Source: a bacterium (GTDB lineage Bacteria > Verrucomicrobiota > Verrucomicrobiae > Limisphaerales > J093). From it: a stretch of 13,846 nucleotides of DNA. The translations under genes were made by a program, and so were the position numbers. The DNA is taken from contig JAKCAB010000787.1 of the NCBI GenBank assembly GCA_021839785.1, positions 1 through 13,846 of the forward strand. Reading direction: 5' to 3'. Below the pieces are notes generated by a model. The model saw only the letters and a list, made by a program, of their open reading frames with translations. It did no database searches and was not told the DNA's origin. Of this stretch, positions 1-10,747 are shown in pieces (the stretch's first letter is position 1; every line of letters begins with the position of its first letter).

Positions 1-1014
1 GGCGGTGCTCAAGCTGTCGGCGGTCATGCCATCGCGCGCGATGACCGTCACCAGGCTGTGGTCAGTGAGGCCGATACCGGTGTGCGGATCCACGATGTGC
101 GAGTAGCGCACGCCGTCGATCTCGACGTGCTGGAACAAGTCGCCAGACGTCGCCAGGCCGGTGCGGCGCAACAAAACAAAGCGCGCGGGCGGCGCGTCGG
201 GCACGTCCAGCGGCGCGATCTCAATACGCCAGCCGGGCTTGGCGGGCGGCGGGTCGCTCACCGCCATGTCGCCACCGCCGGACACCAAGGCTCGTGCGAT
301 TCCGTGCTCTTCCAAAACCTTCAACGCTTCATCCATCGCGTAGCCTTTGGCGATGCCGCCCAGGTCGAGCCGCATTCCGGGCACGAGCAAACGCGCGGTG
401 TGGGCGTGCGGATCGAGTTGCAGCTTCTGCCAGCCGGTGGAGGCCAGCGCGCGCGAAAGCCGCGGCGGTTCGGGCAGGGCCTGGTCGCGGCGCGCCTTGC
501 GCCACAAGCTCACAATGGGACCGACCGTGACATCGAATGCCCCACCGGAACGCTGGGCCACGTCCTGCGCCCTGGCCAACACCCGCCAGAGATCGTCGCT
601 GACATGCACCACCTGGCCGCTGCTGGCAGTCCGCGACAGCGTGCTCAGTTCGCTGTCGTACTCGTAATCGCTCAAGACCGCGTTCAGCGCCGCGATGCGG
701 TCGAAGGCCGCCTTGGCCGCGGCATCCGCCTCCTCGCGATTCGCGGCATAGAGCACGATCCGGAACGGCACGCCCATCTCCGGCTGGGTGTACTCGTATC
801 GCTCCAGCGCCACCGGCGAAGATGTCCGGCAGCCGGTAAAAGCAAGGAGCGATAGGCAAAACGCGAGGGTCCGGAGGGTGGCTCGCAAACCGGCGGCCTG
901 GCTCCGATCCGACCGGAAACCGATCGCGGCCGGCCAGGATATTAGCCGGGAGAAATGGCAGGGCTCGACGGAGTCTCGCCCCGCCGTTTCGGGAATCGTC
1001 TGACTTGTGTCCAT
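1..1014 (-). CDS. apbE: ApbE-family FAD:protein FMN transferase, lipoprotein (3' end cut by window edge)
   Basis: Transfers FMN from FAD onto Thr residues of flavoproteins (Rnf/Nqr-type subunits) outside the cytoplasmic membrane; that role is family knowledge. Reading the minus strand in frame gives 338 codons. A hydrophobic signal stretch ends in the lipobox LAFTGC with Cys62, so the protein is probably lipid-anchored. Downstream come the ApbE hallmarks: a GGAFDVTVGP segment, DLGGIAKGYAMDEAL starting at Asp217, a VSGGGDMAVS loop near residue 244, HIVDPHTG, and the final ADSLSTA Mg-binding region, which lies at the window edge, so only the last residues and the stop are missing. ATG 1014 is the first start after an in-frame TAG at 1021-1023. 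It gives an unusually long 43-residue lead before the signal. A TTG at 888 would start an ideal 19-residue lipoprotein signal peptide and may be the true start. The gene sits 23 bases after ygfZ, so the two are probably cotranscribed. Confidence 0.93.
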   Translation of the reverse strand, partial: MDTSQTIPETAGRDSVEPCHFSRLISWPAAIGFRSDRSQAAGLRATLRTLAFCLSLLAFTGCRTSSPVALERYEYTQPEMGVPFRIVLYAANREEADAAAKAAFDRIAALNAVLSDYEYDSELSTLSRTASSGQVVHVSDDLWRVLARAQDVAQRSGGAFDVTVGPIVSLWRKARRDQALPEPPRLSRALASTGWQKLQLDPHAHTARLLVPGMRLDLGGIAKGYAMDEALKVLEEHGIARALVSGGGDMAVSDPPPAKPGWRIEIAPLDVPDAPPARFVLLRRTGLATSGDLFQHVEIDGVRYSHIVDPHTGIGLTDHSLVTVIARDGMTADSLSTA

Positions 1015-1037
1015 GCGCGGCTAGCGTCGCGGAATTT

Positions 1038-2131
1038 CTAAGCGGTGACAAACGGCAACGGCACGAGGGTCGCCTGGCTCTCGCCGGCGGCTGTCCGCAA
1101 CGTCAGGACATTGCCCGCGTCGTTGAAGCCGCGGCGCACGTAGCCGAGCGCGATGTTCGCCTTCAGCGCAGGTGAGCGAATCGCACTGGTGACGAACCCA
1201 ACTTCCTTTCCGGCCTGGCTCAGCGGGTCGCCTTTCTCGGGCAATACTGAAAGGTCATCCGCGAGGCGCAGGCCACACAGCGTTTTCGCCACCTGGCCGT
1301 AGGTGCGAATGCGGGCGATCACTTCCTGGCCAATGTAGCAGCCTTTGCGGTAACCGATCGCGCGCGCTTCGAGGCCGGCTTCGGGCGGGAGATCGATTCG
1401 TCCATGTCGGCGCCAAAGCGCGGCACGCCTGCCTCGACCCGCGCCCACTCCAGCGCCTGCCAGCCCGCCGCGCGACCGCCCAGCGCTTTCGCGGCGGCGG
1501 TGAGTCTTTCGGCCGCGACCGCCAGCGTGGCGGTGGGGACGAACAGGTCGAAGCCCGGTAACCCCACGCGCGGCTGATTCATCAAATAAAGTTCGCCCAG
1601 CGCTGAGTCGGTCGCCGTCGTGAAGGCCAGCGGCTTTTCCGGCAGAGCGATGTCAGGCGCAAAGCGGTGCACCGCTTCGGCCGCCTTCGGGCCTTGAACG
1701 CTCAGCAAACCGCAGTTCGGCGACGCGTCGGCCACCCGGACATCGTCGGCGATGATGTAACGGTCGAGCCGCTGCGCGACGGCGGCGGCGTAGCCCGGCT
1801 CGAAGTCGAGCAGGCACTCTTCGGCCAGCCGGTAAACGTACAGGTCACTGTCGAGCTTGCCCTTGGCCGTGACCAGCGCCGCGTAGCAGCCCTCGCCGGC
1901 GCGCAGCGCCTTCACGTCGTTTGTGACCTGGCCGTTGAGAAATCGCTCACGGTCCGCGCCCAGGACACAAAGCCGTCCGCGGAAACTCAGATCGAACACG
2001 GTTGCGCTCCGGCGGAGGGCGTCATGCTCGGCGATTGGGTCGCCATACGACGCGACGACCTCGCAGCCGTTCACGGTCGCAAACGTCGCGCCCAGTTGCC
2101 GGTGCCATTCGTGAAGGGTCAGACTCGCCAC
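1038..2131 (-). pseudogene. ygfZ: Folate-binding protein YgfZ/GcvT-like, interrupted by a -1 frameshift
   Basis: YgfZ is a tetrahydrofolate-binding cytoplasmic protein that supports assembly or repair of Fe-S enzymes such as MiaB. The N-terminal part (GTG 2131 to about 1397) reads as a good YgfZ: LDFEPGY, YIIADDV, LLSVQGP, then VEAGVPRFGADMDES. In that frame the protein then runs into nonsense. The family continuation, DLPPEAGLEARA followed by the signature KGCYIGQEV (about 1318-1347) and a C-terminal beta domain ending FVTA, continues in another frame to the TAG at 1038-1040. The two parts join perfectly if one base is added at 1395-1396, between GAC-GAA and GAT-CTC. The repaired length is about 364 residues, normal for the family. 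Either the gene is recently broken or the assembly carries a one-base error; the otherwise intact motifs on both sides favour an error or a very young lesion. GTG is the only plausible start, and no Shine-Dalgarno is visible. Confidence 0.9.
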
Positions 2132-2225
2132 GTGGCCAAGGTAGCGACGGACCGCACGCCCGGCCAGCGGCGGAAACTAATTTCGCCAGCGCACCGTGGG
2201 TGCCGCTTGGACGCTGGCGCTCCGA

Positions 2226-2244
2226 CGCGGGTTGGACACCCGCG
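2226..2244. repeat. Hairpin-forming REP-like element
   Basis: CGCGGGT at 2226-2232 and ACCCGCG at 2238-2244 are perfect inverted arms around a 5-base loop TTGGA/C, in the divergent gap between ygfZ and the transporter ATPase. The flanks (GGCGCTCC before, GCTCC after) are themselves similar. A related sequence in opposite orientation lies at 10542-10560 (16 of 19 bases match). This suggests a dispersed intergenic repeat rather than a terminator, since no gene ends here. Confidence 0.45.
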
Positions 2245-2287
2245 CTCCATCGGTTGGGCGCTCGCGCGCCGGGACCTGTCTTTCCAG

Positions 2288-2316
2288 TTGAACGCCGGCG
2301 GTTGCCCGCGAACAAT
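2288..2316 (+). promoter_or_regulatory. Possible sigma-70 promoter for the ABC transporter genes
   Basis: TTGAAC (2288-2293) and AACAAT (2311-2316) are separated by 17 bases, matching the consensus at 5 of 6 and 4 of 6 positions. The predicted transcript start near 2322-2324 would leave only 6-8 bases before the ATG at 2330, or none before the alternative in-frame GTG at 2321. Transcription would thus be nearly leaderless. Predicted by eye only. Confidence 0.3.
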
Positions 2317-2329
2317 CACCGTGTTCGCC

Positions 2330-3865
2330 ATGACGCTCCTGGCTGCCGATTCGCTCCGTTCGCCGCTGGTCCGCTTGCGCGGCATCGGCAAGCGTTTCGG
2401 GCCGGTGCAAGTGCTGCGGGGCGTGGACCTCGACATCTTCGGCGGCGAGGTGCTCGTGCTCGCCGGCGAAAACGGCGCCGGCAAAAGCACGCTCATCAAA
2501 ATCCTCGGCGGGGTGCACACCGATTTCGACGGCACCATCGAGATCGACGGGCAAGTCGTTCGGCCGCGCTCGCCGCTTGAAGCCGCCGCACTGGGCGTCG
2601 CCATCATTTTCCAGGAACTCTCGCTGGTGCCCACCTTGACCGTGGCGGACAACATCTTCTTGGGCCGCCCGCTGACCCGTCGTGGATTCGTGGACGATGC
2701 GGGGCAACGTGCGGCGGCGCGACGCCTGTTGGATCAACTCGGCCTCGACATCGACGTGGACCAGCGCGTCGAAGACCTGTCGATCGCGCAGCAGCAACTC
2801 ACCGAAGTCGCCAAGGCCCTGGCGCGGGACGCCCGCGTCATTGTCATGGACGAGCCGACCAGCGCCTTGAACGCGCCAGAGGTGGAAAAGCTTTTTGGAC
2901 TCATCGCCGACCTCAAGGCGCGCGGCTGCGGCATTGTCTATATCACACACAAGATGGAAGAGATCGAGCGGATCGCGGATCGCATCGCGGTCTTGCGCGA
3001 CGGCGAACACGTCGGCGCCGCGCCGGCCGCCGAACTGCCGCCCGCGAAACTGGTGAACTGGATGGTGGGGCGCGAGGTCGAGCATCAGTTTCCGCGGCAC
3101 GCCGGCCAGCCGGGCGCGGAGCGGTTGCGACTCGATGGGTTCTCCGTTTGGCGCAACGGCCGGGGCAATCGGCCAACCGTGGAAGGCGTGTCCTTCAGCG
3201 TACATGCCGGTGAAATCTTAGGGGTGGGCGGATTGCAAGGATCGGGCGCGAGCGATTTGTTCGGCGGGCTGTTTGGCGCGTACGGCGCGCAAGTCGGGGG
3301 CCAGGCTTGGTTGGACAGCCGGCCGCTGGCGATCGCGTCGCCCCGTCGCGCCATCGACCAGGGCCTCGCGTGGCTCACCAACGACCGCAAGGCCACCGGG
3401 CTGGTGCTGCCGCTTTCGATCATCGCCAACGCCACGCTCGCCGATCTGCCGCGCCTCTCGACCGCGGGCTGGCGTCGGCCGCCGCTCGAAATCGCCGCCG
3501 CGCGCGAGCAAGGCGCGACGCTGGCTCTGCGGGCGGCATCGCTCGACATGGAGGTGGGTTTGCTTTCGGGCGGCAACCAGCAAAAGGTCGCGCTCGCCAA
3601 ATGGCTCCAGACGCGGCCACGCCTGCTCTTGCTCGACGAGCCGACTCGCGGGATCGACATCGGCGCCAAGCGCGAAATCTATCAACTCATGAACGATCTG
3701 ACCGCGCGCGGTCTGGCGATTCTGCTGATCACCTCCGAACTGCCTGAACTGCTGGCATTGAGCGACCGCCTCGTGGTGCTGCATCGCGGGCGGCTGACGG
3801 CAGAATTCAGCCGCGCCGAAGCCACGCCGGAAAAAGTCCTCGCCGCAGCGATGGGGCGCGCATGA
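2330..3865 (+). CDS. Sugar ABC transporter ATP-binding protein (RbsA/MglA type, two NBDs)
   Basis: Cytoplasmic ATPase that drives import of a mono- or small saccharide through a BPD_transp_2 permease. The 511-residue length fits the duplicated RbsA/XylG/MglA family. NBD1 has Walker A GENGAGKST (46-54), signature LSIAQQQ (from 150) and Walker B VIVMDEPTSAL (Asp174, Glu175). NBD2 has a degenerate P-loop GLQGSGAS (301-308) in which the Walker Lys is Ala307, as is usual in this family, with signature LSGGNQQK (from 412) and Walker B LLLLDEPTRG (Asp436, Glu437). The reading frame is open far upstream, across the antisense of ygfZ. The ATG at 2330 was chosen because homology starts just after it; GTG 2321 is an alternative. 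The TGA overlaps the ATG of a 36-codon ORF, which in turn overlaps the permease start. The exact sugar cannot be deduced. Confidence 0.95.
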   Translation: MTLLAADSLRSPLVRLRGIGKRFGPVQVLRGVDLDIFGGEVLVLAGENGAGKSTLIKILGGVHTDFDGTIEIDGQVVRPRSPLEAAALGVAIIFQELSLVPTLTVADNIFLGRPLTRRGFVDDAGQRAAARRLLDQLGLDIDVDQRVEDLSIAQQQLTEVAKALARDARVIVMDEPTSALNAPEVEKLFGLIADLKARGCGIVYITHKMEEIERIADRIAVLRDGEHVGAAPAAELPPAKLVNWMVGREVEHQFPRHAGQPGAERLRLDGFSVWRNGRGNRPTVEGVSFSVHAGEILGVGGLQGSGASDLFGGLFGAYGAQVGGQAWLDSRPLAIASPRRAIDQGLAWLTNDRKATGLVLPLSIIANATLADLPRLSTAGWRRPPLEIAAAREQGATLALRAASLDMEVGLLSGGNQQKVALAKWLQTRPRLLLLDEPTRGIDIGAKREIYQLMNDLTARGLAILLITSELPELLALSDRLVVLHRGRLTAEFSRAEATPEKVLAAAMGRA

Positions 3866-3972
3866 AAGCGAATTCCGAAATCCGAGACCCGAAATCCGAG
3901 ACCCGAACCGCCGCGGAGTGGCCGAGTTTGCGACCTTCGGACTTCGCCCTCTCAGCTCTTGAATCGCCATGA
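3862..3972 (+). other. 36-codon ORF linking the ATPase and permease by ATGA overlaps at both ends
   Basis: ATG 3862-3864 overlaps the ATPase stop (TGA 3863-3865), and the ORF's own TGA (3970-3972) overlaps the permease ATG (3969-3971). The predicted peptide begins MKANSEIRDPKSETRT and ends SALESP. It has no recognisable domain, signal or membrane segment, and its first third is coded by a heptamer DNA repeat. It could be a true leader-like peptide that carries ribosomes from one gene to the next, or chance within an inserted repeat. No homology is known to me. Confidence 0.25.
3875..3909. repeat. Five tandem heptamers (CCGARNY-like)
   Basis: The units are CCGAAAT, CCGAGAC, CCGAAAT, CCGAGAC and CCGAACC, so a 14-base unit is perfectly duplicated and followed by a partial third copy. 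The array lies in the 103-base gap between transporter genes that in most such operons nearly touch. This looks like a low-complexity intergenic insertion. The number of heptamers affects the reading frame of the ORF that spans it. Confidence 0.8.
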
Positions 3973-4979
3973 CCCCTGAGCAAACCGGCTCTGCGTTCTC
4001 TCCCGCCCGTCTTTGGTCCAACCCCGCCAGCCGGGCGCTGATCGCGCTCGTGCTCGTGTTTGTGCTGGGCTGCGTGTTCAACGCCGACGGCGCGTTCTTC
4101 AAACTGGGCACGCACCGCGACACGCTGCGGCAGGCGTCGGTGTTCGGCATCCTCGCGTGCGGCATGACCCTGGTGATCATCAGCGGCGGCATCGACCTGG
4201 CGGTGGGCAGCGTGCTGGCGCTGGTGGCGGTGGCGTTTTCGTTGATGAGCATCCACTGGAACTGGTCGCCGTGGGTGGTGCTCCCGCTGTGCCTGTTGTT
4301 GGGCGCCGCGGCGGGTGGCATGGCGGGCGGCGTGACGGCGTGGTTTGGCATCCAGCCGTTCATCGCCACGCTGGCCATGATGGTGTTCGCGCGCGGGCTG
4401 GCGAAAACGCTCTCCGGCGGCATGAAAGTCTCCACCGCCGTCAAGCAGGCCGACGGCAATTATCATTACGTGGATGTGCCAGCCATCTTTCGTTTCATCG
4501 ACAACCGGATTCTGGGCGGGCACCTCTCGATGGTGACGGTGATCTTCGCGCTCTGTGCCGCGGTCGCCTGGGTGCTGCTGGCGCGGCATCGCTGGGGGCG
4601 CGAGCTGTATGCCATCGGCGGCAACGAAGAAGCGGCGCGGCTCTCCGGCGTGTCGGTGGCGTGGACCAAGCTGCTCGCCTATGCGGCCAGCGGAGCTCTC
4701 GCGGCGGTGGCGGGCCTGTGCCAGGCCGCGCAAGAGCAGCAAGGCGATCCCGAGGCCGGCGTGGGCTACGAACTCACCGCCATTGCGATGGTGGTGATCG
4801 GCGGAACGCCGTTGACCGGCGGGCGAGGCGGCATCGGCCTGACGCTGCTGGGAACACTCACGATCGGGTACCTGGACAAGATTCTGAGCATCAATGCCGT
4901 GCCCGAAGCCAGCCGGCTGATGCTTACCGGCGCGATCATCGTGGCGGCGGTTTTGACCCAGCGCCGGCGGCGGTCGTGA
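3969..4979 (+). CDS. Sugar ABC transporter permease (RbsC/BPD_transp_2 family)
   Basis: Integral inner-membrane permease of 336 residues, the normal size for RbsC-type proteins. It has eight or more hydrophobic segments, for example ALIALVLVFVLGCVF, ACGMTLVIISGGIDLAVGS and LTGAIIVAAVLTQ. Family motifs include ISGGIDLAVGS (the RbsC GG(I/V)DLSVG hallmark), FGIQPFIATLAMM, YAIGGNEEAARLSGV (the coupling loop that meets the ATPase) and GGTPLTGGRGG. ATG 3969 is the first start after an in-frame TGA at 3960-3962, so it cannot be longer. It is presumably cotranscribed with the ATPase and translationally coupled through the small ORF. No second permease and no periplasmic binding protein lie next to it, so the binding protein must be encoded elsewhere. 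The C-terminus QRRRRS is a positive-inside cytoplasmic tail. Confidence 0.95.
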   Translation: MTPEQTGSAFSPARLWSNPASRALIALVLVFVLGCVFNADGAFFKLGTHRDTLRQASVFGILACGMTLVIISGGIDLAVGSVLALVAVAFSLMSIHWNWSPWVVLPLCLLLGAAAGGMAGGVTAWFGIQPFIATLAMMVFARGLAKTLSGGMKVSTAVKQADGNYHYVDVPAIFRFIDNRILGGHLSMVTVIFALCAAVAWVLLARHRWGRELYAIGGNEEAARLSGVSVAWTKLLAYAASGALAAVAGLCQAAQEQQGDPEAGVGYELTAIAMVVIGGTPLTGGRGGIGLTLLGTLTIGYLDKILSINAVPEASRLMLTGAIIVAAVLTQRRRRS

Positions 4980-5091
4980 ACTCGTGGCGGGGCAACTCTG
5001 TCGAGCCCCCGTGTCCCAGCCCCGGAGGCTCCGAGGCTCGGAGTGCGAATTGGGAATGCAGCCATGCAGGAAACCGAAGCTCCCAGTTGCC

Positions 5092-5115
5092 GAATTCCTG
5101 AGTTCCTGAATTCCT
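5092..5115. repeat. Three tandem octamers (GAATTCCT/GAGTTCCT/GAATTCCT)
   Basis: Three 8-base units lie in direct succession with one base difference in the middle copy. They are similar in style to the heptamer array at 3875-3909 but with a different period. Both sit in gaps flanking the permease gene. Probably a dispersed low-complexity intergenic element. Confidence 0.65.
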
Positions 5116-5223
5116 CATTGAACTTCTGCGTTTCCTCGTCTCTGTGGCCGTTCCCCCGCCGGGTAACGACTGTCCAGCCCCGCTGCGTTCAGGCAAGAGA
5201 GTGCGGTTTTTTTCAGCTTCGAC

Positions 5224-5237
5224 GTTTCCGTGGAAAC
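5224..5237. promoter_or_regulatory. Palindrome upstream of the glycosidase, possible operator
   Basis: GTTTCC-GT-GGAAAC is a 14-base near-perfect palindrome 122 bases before the glycosidase ATG. With only two central bases it cannot form a stable hairpin, so if it is functional it would be a dimeric regulator site. No regulator of a known sugar family is encoded in the window. Confidence 0.2.
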
Positions 5238-5359
5238 ACTCCCCGGCAACAGACCCCAGAGCCGTCTTGACGCAGCCCCGATTTGTGCCAAGTCAGACTG
5301 GTCGGGAAAGGATTCCACGCCTACGCTTGGCACCCGACACCGCACTCGGTCCACCGATT

Positions 5360-9413
<4,054 letters not shown>

Positions 9414-9457
9414 CGGCCCAACCTGACTCCGCCGAGGATCAGCCGCCGCCGCCCCTG

Positions 9458-9673
9458 AGATTGAGAACCAAGCTCAAGCTGCTCTGGATTTCGCGTGGCG
9501 ACCAGGATGGTGAGGGGCGGATCAGCCAGAGCGTCCACCACGATCTGACCGCGAAGCCTGTGCCGCAGGTCTGGCACATCGATTCCGGCGCGTCCCCCTG
9601 GCCCGGTTGGAAGAACGACCTCTACCTGCTTACTCCGTGGCTGTTCCGCAGCAGCCCGCCGATGCGGAGGTGA
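9458..9673 (+). pseudogene. Remnant of a second CE1-type esterase (C-terminal end only)
   Basis: The frame through 9458-9673 reads RLRTKLKLLWISRGDQDGEG, then SQSVHHDLTAKPVPQVWHID, SGASPWPGWKNDLYLL, and stops at TGA 9671-9673. This follows the last 65 residues of CE1-type esterases and parallels the intact upstream gene ([11 protein letters not shown], then [12 protein letters not shown]). There is no start, signal peptide, Ig-like domain or GxSxG nucleophile in front of it. The catalytic His of the GAH(T)W motif is Ser. It is therefore a dead fragment of a divergent neighbour, not a copy of the gene before it. Left over from a tandem esterase pair, probably by deletion. Confidence 0.75.
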
Positions 9674-9813
9674 GGATTGGAGGCGCTTGCAGCGAGCCGG
9701 TCGGAGGGCGCAGCCGCCGAGGCCGGACAGCGTTTTACCGCCGCGATGAGGGCCGCAAGGTGCACCCGAGTTGGGCGGGGAAGCGTGAGAGAAAACAGTG
9801 GAAAAAAGCAGCC

Positions 9814-9843
9814 TTGCACAACGGCTAACTCCAGGCGTACTCT
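9814..9843 (+). promoter_or_regulatory. Possible promoter for the small HTH gene
   Basis: TTGCAC (9814-9819), 18 bases, TACTCT (9838-9843). The predicted transcript start at 9850-9852 coincides with the ATG at 9852, so the message could be leaderless. The -10 match is modest; by eye only. Confidence 0.25.
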
Positions 9844-9851
9844 TATGGCCG

Positions 9852-10367
9852 ATGAACTTCACACAAATTACATCCGCCGATCTGAAGCAGATCGCGAAGT
9901 TACTCGAACAAAAAGAAGCGCTGCAGGCGCGGGTCGCCGAAATCGATGCCCAGCTCGCAGCCTACGGATCGGGTGAAACCGCCCAAGCCGCCTGGAGCAA
10001 ACCCGCCCTTGAGGCTCCGACCGAGCCGGTCAAGCGACGGAAGATTTCGGCGGGGGGGCGCGCCCGAATTGCAGCGGCTCAGAAGGCCCGATGGGCCAAG
10101 CTGAAGAAGACGGCGCCCGTCGCAGTCGCCGCCAAGCCATCCCCCGCCGCGAAAGTGGCCAAAGCCAGGCGCACCCTGCCTGGCCAGTTCAAGGACTCGG
10201 TCATCGGCTTGGTGACGGCCGCCGGAAAATCGGGGATCTCCGTAAAGGACATTGCGGCCAGGCTCGGAGTGAACCCGCAGCGAATTTACGCGTGGTTCAA
10301 TGCGACCGGTAAGAACGTGAAACAAATCAAGAAGGTCGCGCCGGCGACCTATGGGTGGACGGAGTAA
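9852..10367 (+). CDS. Small basic protein with coiled coil, Arg/Ala-rich motif and C-terminal HTH
   Basis: A 171-residue hypothetical of a type common in Verrucomicrobiota and related phyla; the function is unknown. Residues 8-37 (ADLKQIAKLLEQKEALQARV ...) look like a short coiled coil. Residues 60-86 form a highly basic motif (KRRKISAGGRARIAAAQKAR, then WAKLKK), which recalls nucleic-acid or chromatin-binding tails. Then comes an Ala/Pro/Lys linker. Residues 108-168 look like a winged or simple helix-turn-helix (GISVKDIAARLGVNPQRIYAWF at 128-149, ending PATYGW). It probably binds DNA. A longer GTG start at 9798 is possible, but the added residues do not look conserved; the ATG at 9852 starts directly at the helical region. 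No Shine-Dalgarno. The gene stands alone, convergent with the jag end, so its link with the esterase locus is only positional. Confidence 0.8.
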   Translation: MNFTQITSADLKQIAKLLEQKEALQARVAEIDAQLAAYGSGETAQAAWSKPALEAPTEPVKRRKISAGGRARIAAAQKARWAKLKKTAPVAVAAKPSPAAKVAKARRTLPGQFKDSVIGLVTAAGKSGISVKDIAARLGVNPQRIYAWFNATGKNVKQIKKVAPATYGWTE

Positions 10368-10395
10368 GGTTTCGCCCACCCTGACCGGGCGAATC

Positions 10396-10430
10396 GCTGC
10401 GGCCGGCCTGATCTAAGGGCTGGCCGTGGC
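10396..10430 (+). terminator. Strong hairpin after the HTH gene, likely terminator
   Basis: A 13-pair stem (GCTGCGGCCGGCC with GGCTGGCCGTGGC, three G-T wobbles) and a 9-base loop TGATCTAAG, starting 28 bases after the HTH stop. No T run follows, only CTGGTTTA. It could act in both directions for the convergent HTH and jag transcripts. Confidence 0.5.
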
Positions 10431-10747
10431 GCCTGGTTTAACTGCAGGAAATCCGGCCTCCGGGACCGCCACGCCCGCCGGATTGCGAGTGCCCCTTTCG
10501 AGGGGGACGCCACCCCGCCCATCGGCAGCCAGAGGGAGACGCGCCGGTGTCCAACGCGTGGAATTCCACCCTGCGAGTGCCGCGAGGGTGCCGTGCAACT
10601 CCGAGCGGAGGACTGTACCAGAACGCACGGGACAACCGCTCGCCCGGCCCGGCCGGCCAGGGCCGGACCGAAGGCGGCAGGGGTGGTCGTCGCGCCGGTG
10701 AGGACCAGAAGGCGACCCCGCAGCGCACGGCGCGCCCGCGCCGGAGT
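10431..10747. other. Convergent intergenic region with several inverted repeats, no gene
   Basis: The gap between the HTH gene and jag holds no credible coding frame. Inverted repeats seen: AATCCGGC/GCCGGATT (10450-10457 and 10477-10484); CCCCT-TTCG-AGGGG (10492-10505); the perfect 12-base palindrome GTGGAATTCCAC (10558-10569); and CCGGCCC/GGGCCGG (10644-10650 and 10660-10666), the last about 80 bases beyond the jag stop and possibly its terminator. At 10542-10560 a degenerate copy of the hairpin element at 2226-2244 appears in reverse orientation. This looks like a landing zone for small repeats. Confidence 0.5.

Larger units (their letters stand above)
4980..5359. other. Non-coding gap of 380 bases with small repeats and inverted repeats
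   Basis: I see no gene here. It holds a 6-bp inverted repeat CTCCGA-GGC-TCGGAG (5029-5043) about 50 bases after the permease stop, which could be a weak terminator but lacks a T tract. It also holds an octamer array at 5092-5115, a run of seven T at about 5203-5210, and a 14-base palindrome at 5224-5237. A TTGACG at 5267-5272 could be a -35 box, but no good -10 follows at proper spacing. The reading frame of the next gene is open back to 5144 but does not look like protein there. Confidence 0.5.

Noticed and set aside
1667..2329. Upstream extension of the ATPase frame by 221 codons
   Set aside because: It runs antisense through ygfZ; the extra residues show no ABC or other domain, and homology begins after ATG 2330.
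2177..4742. Long minus-strand frames opposite the ABC transporter genes (342, 413 and 311 codons)
   Set aside because: Compositionally biased shadows of the ATPase and permease genes, with no motif, and overlapping one another.
5043..5270. 75-codon frame in the gap before the glycosidase
   Set aside because: It is coded by octamer repeats and low-complexity intergenic DNA; no start signal, no conserved motif.
10396..10666. A structured non-coding RNA or riboswitch in the convergent gap
   Set aside because: Several inverted repeats exist, but no known RNA family motif is visible and the location between two gene ends fits terminators and repeats better.
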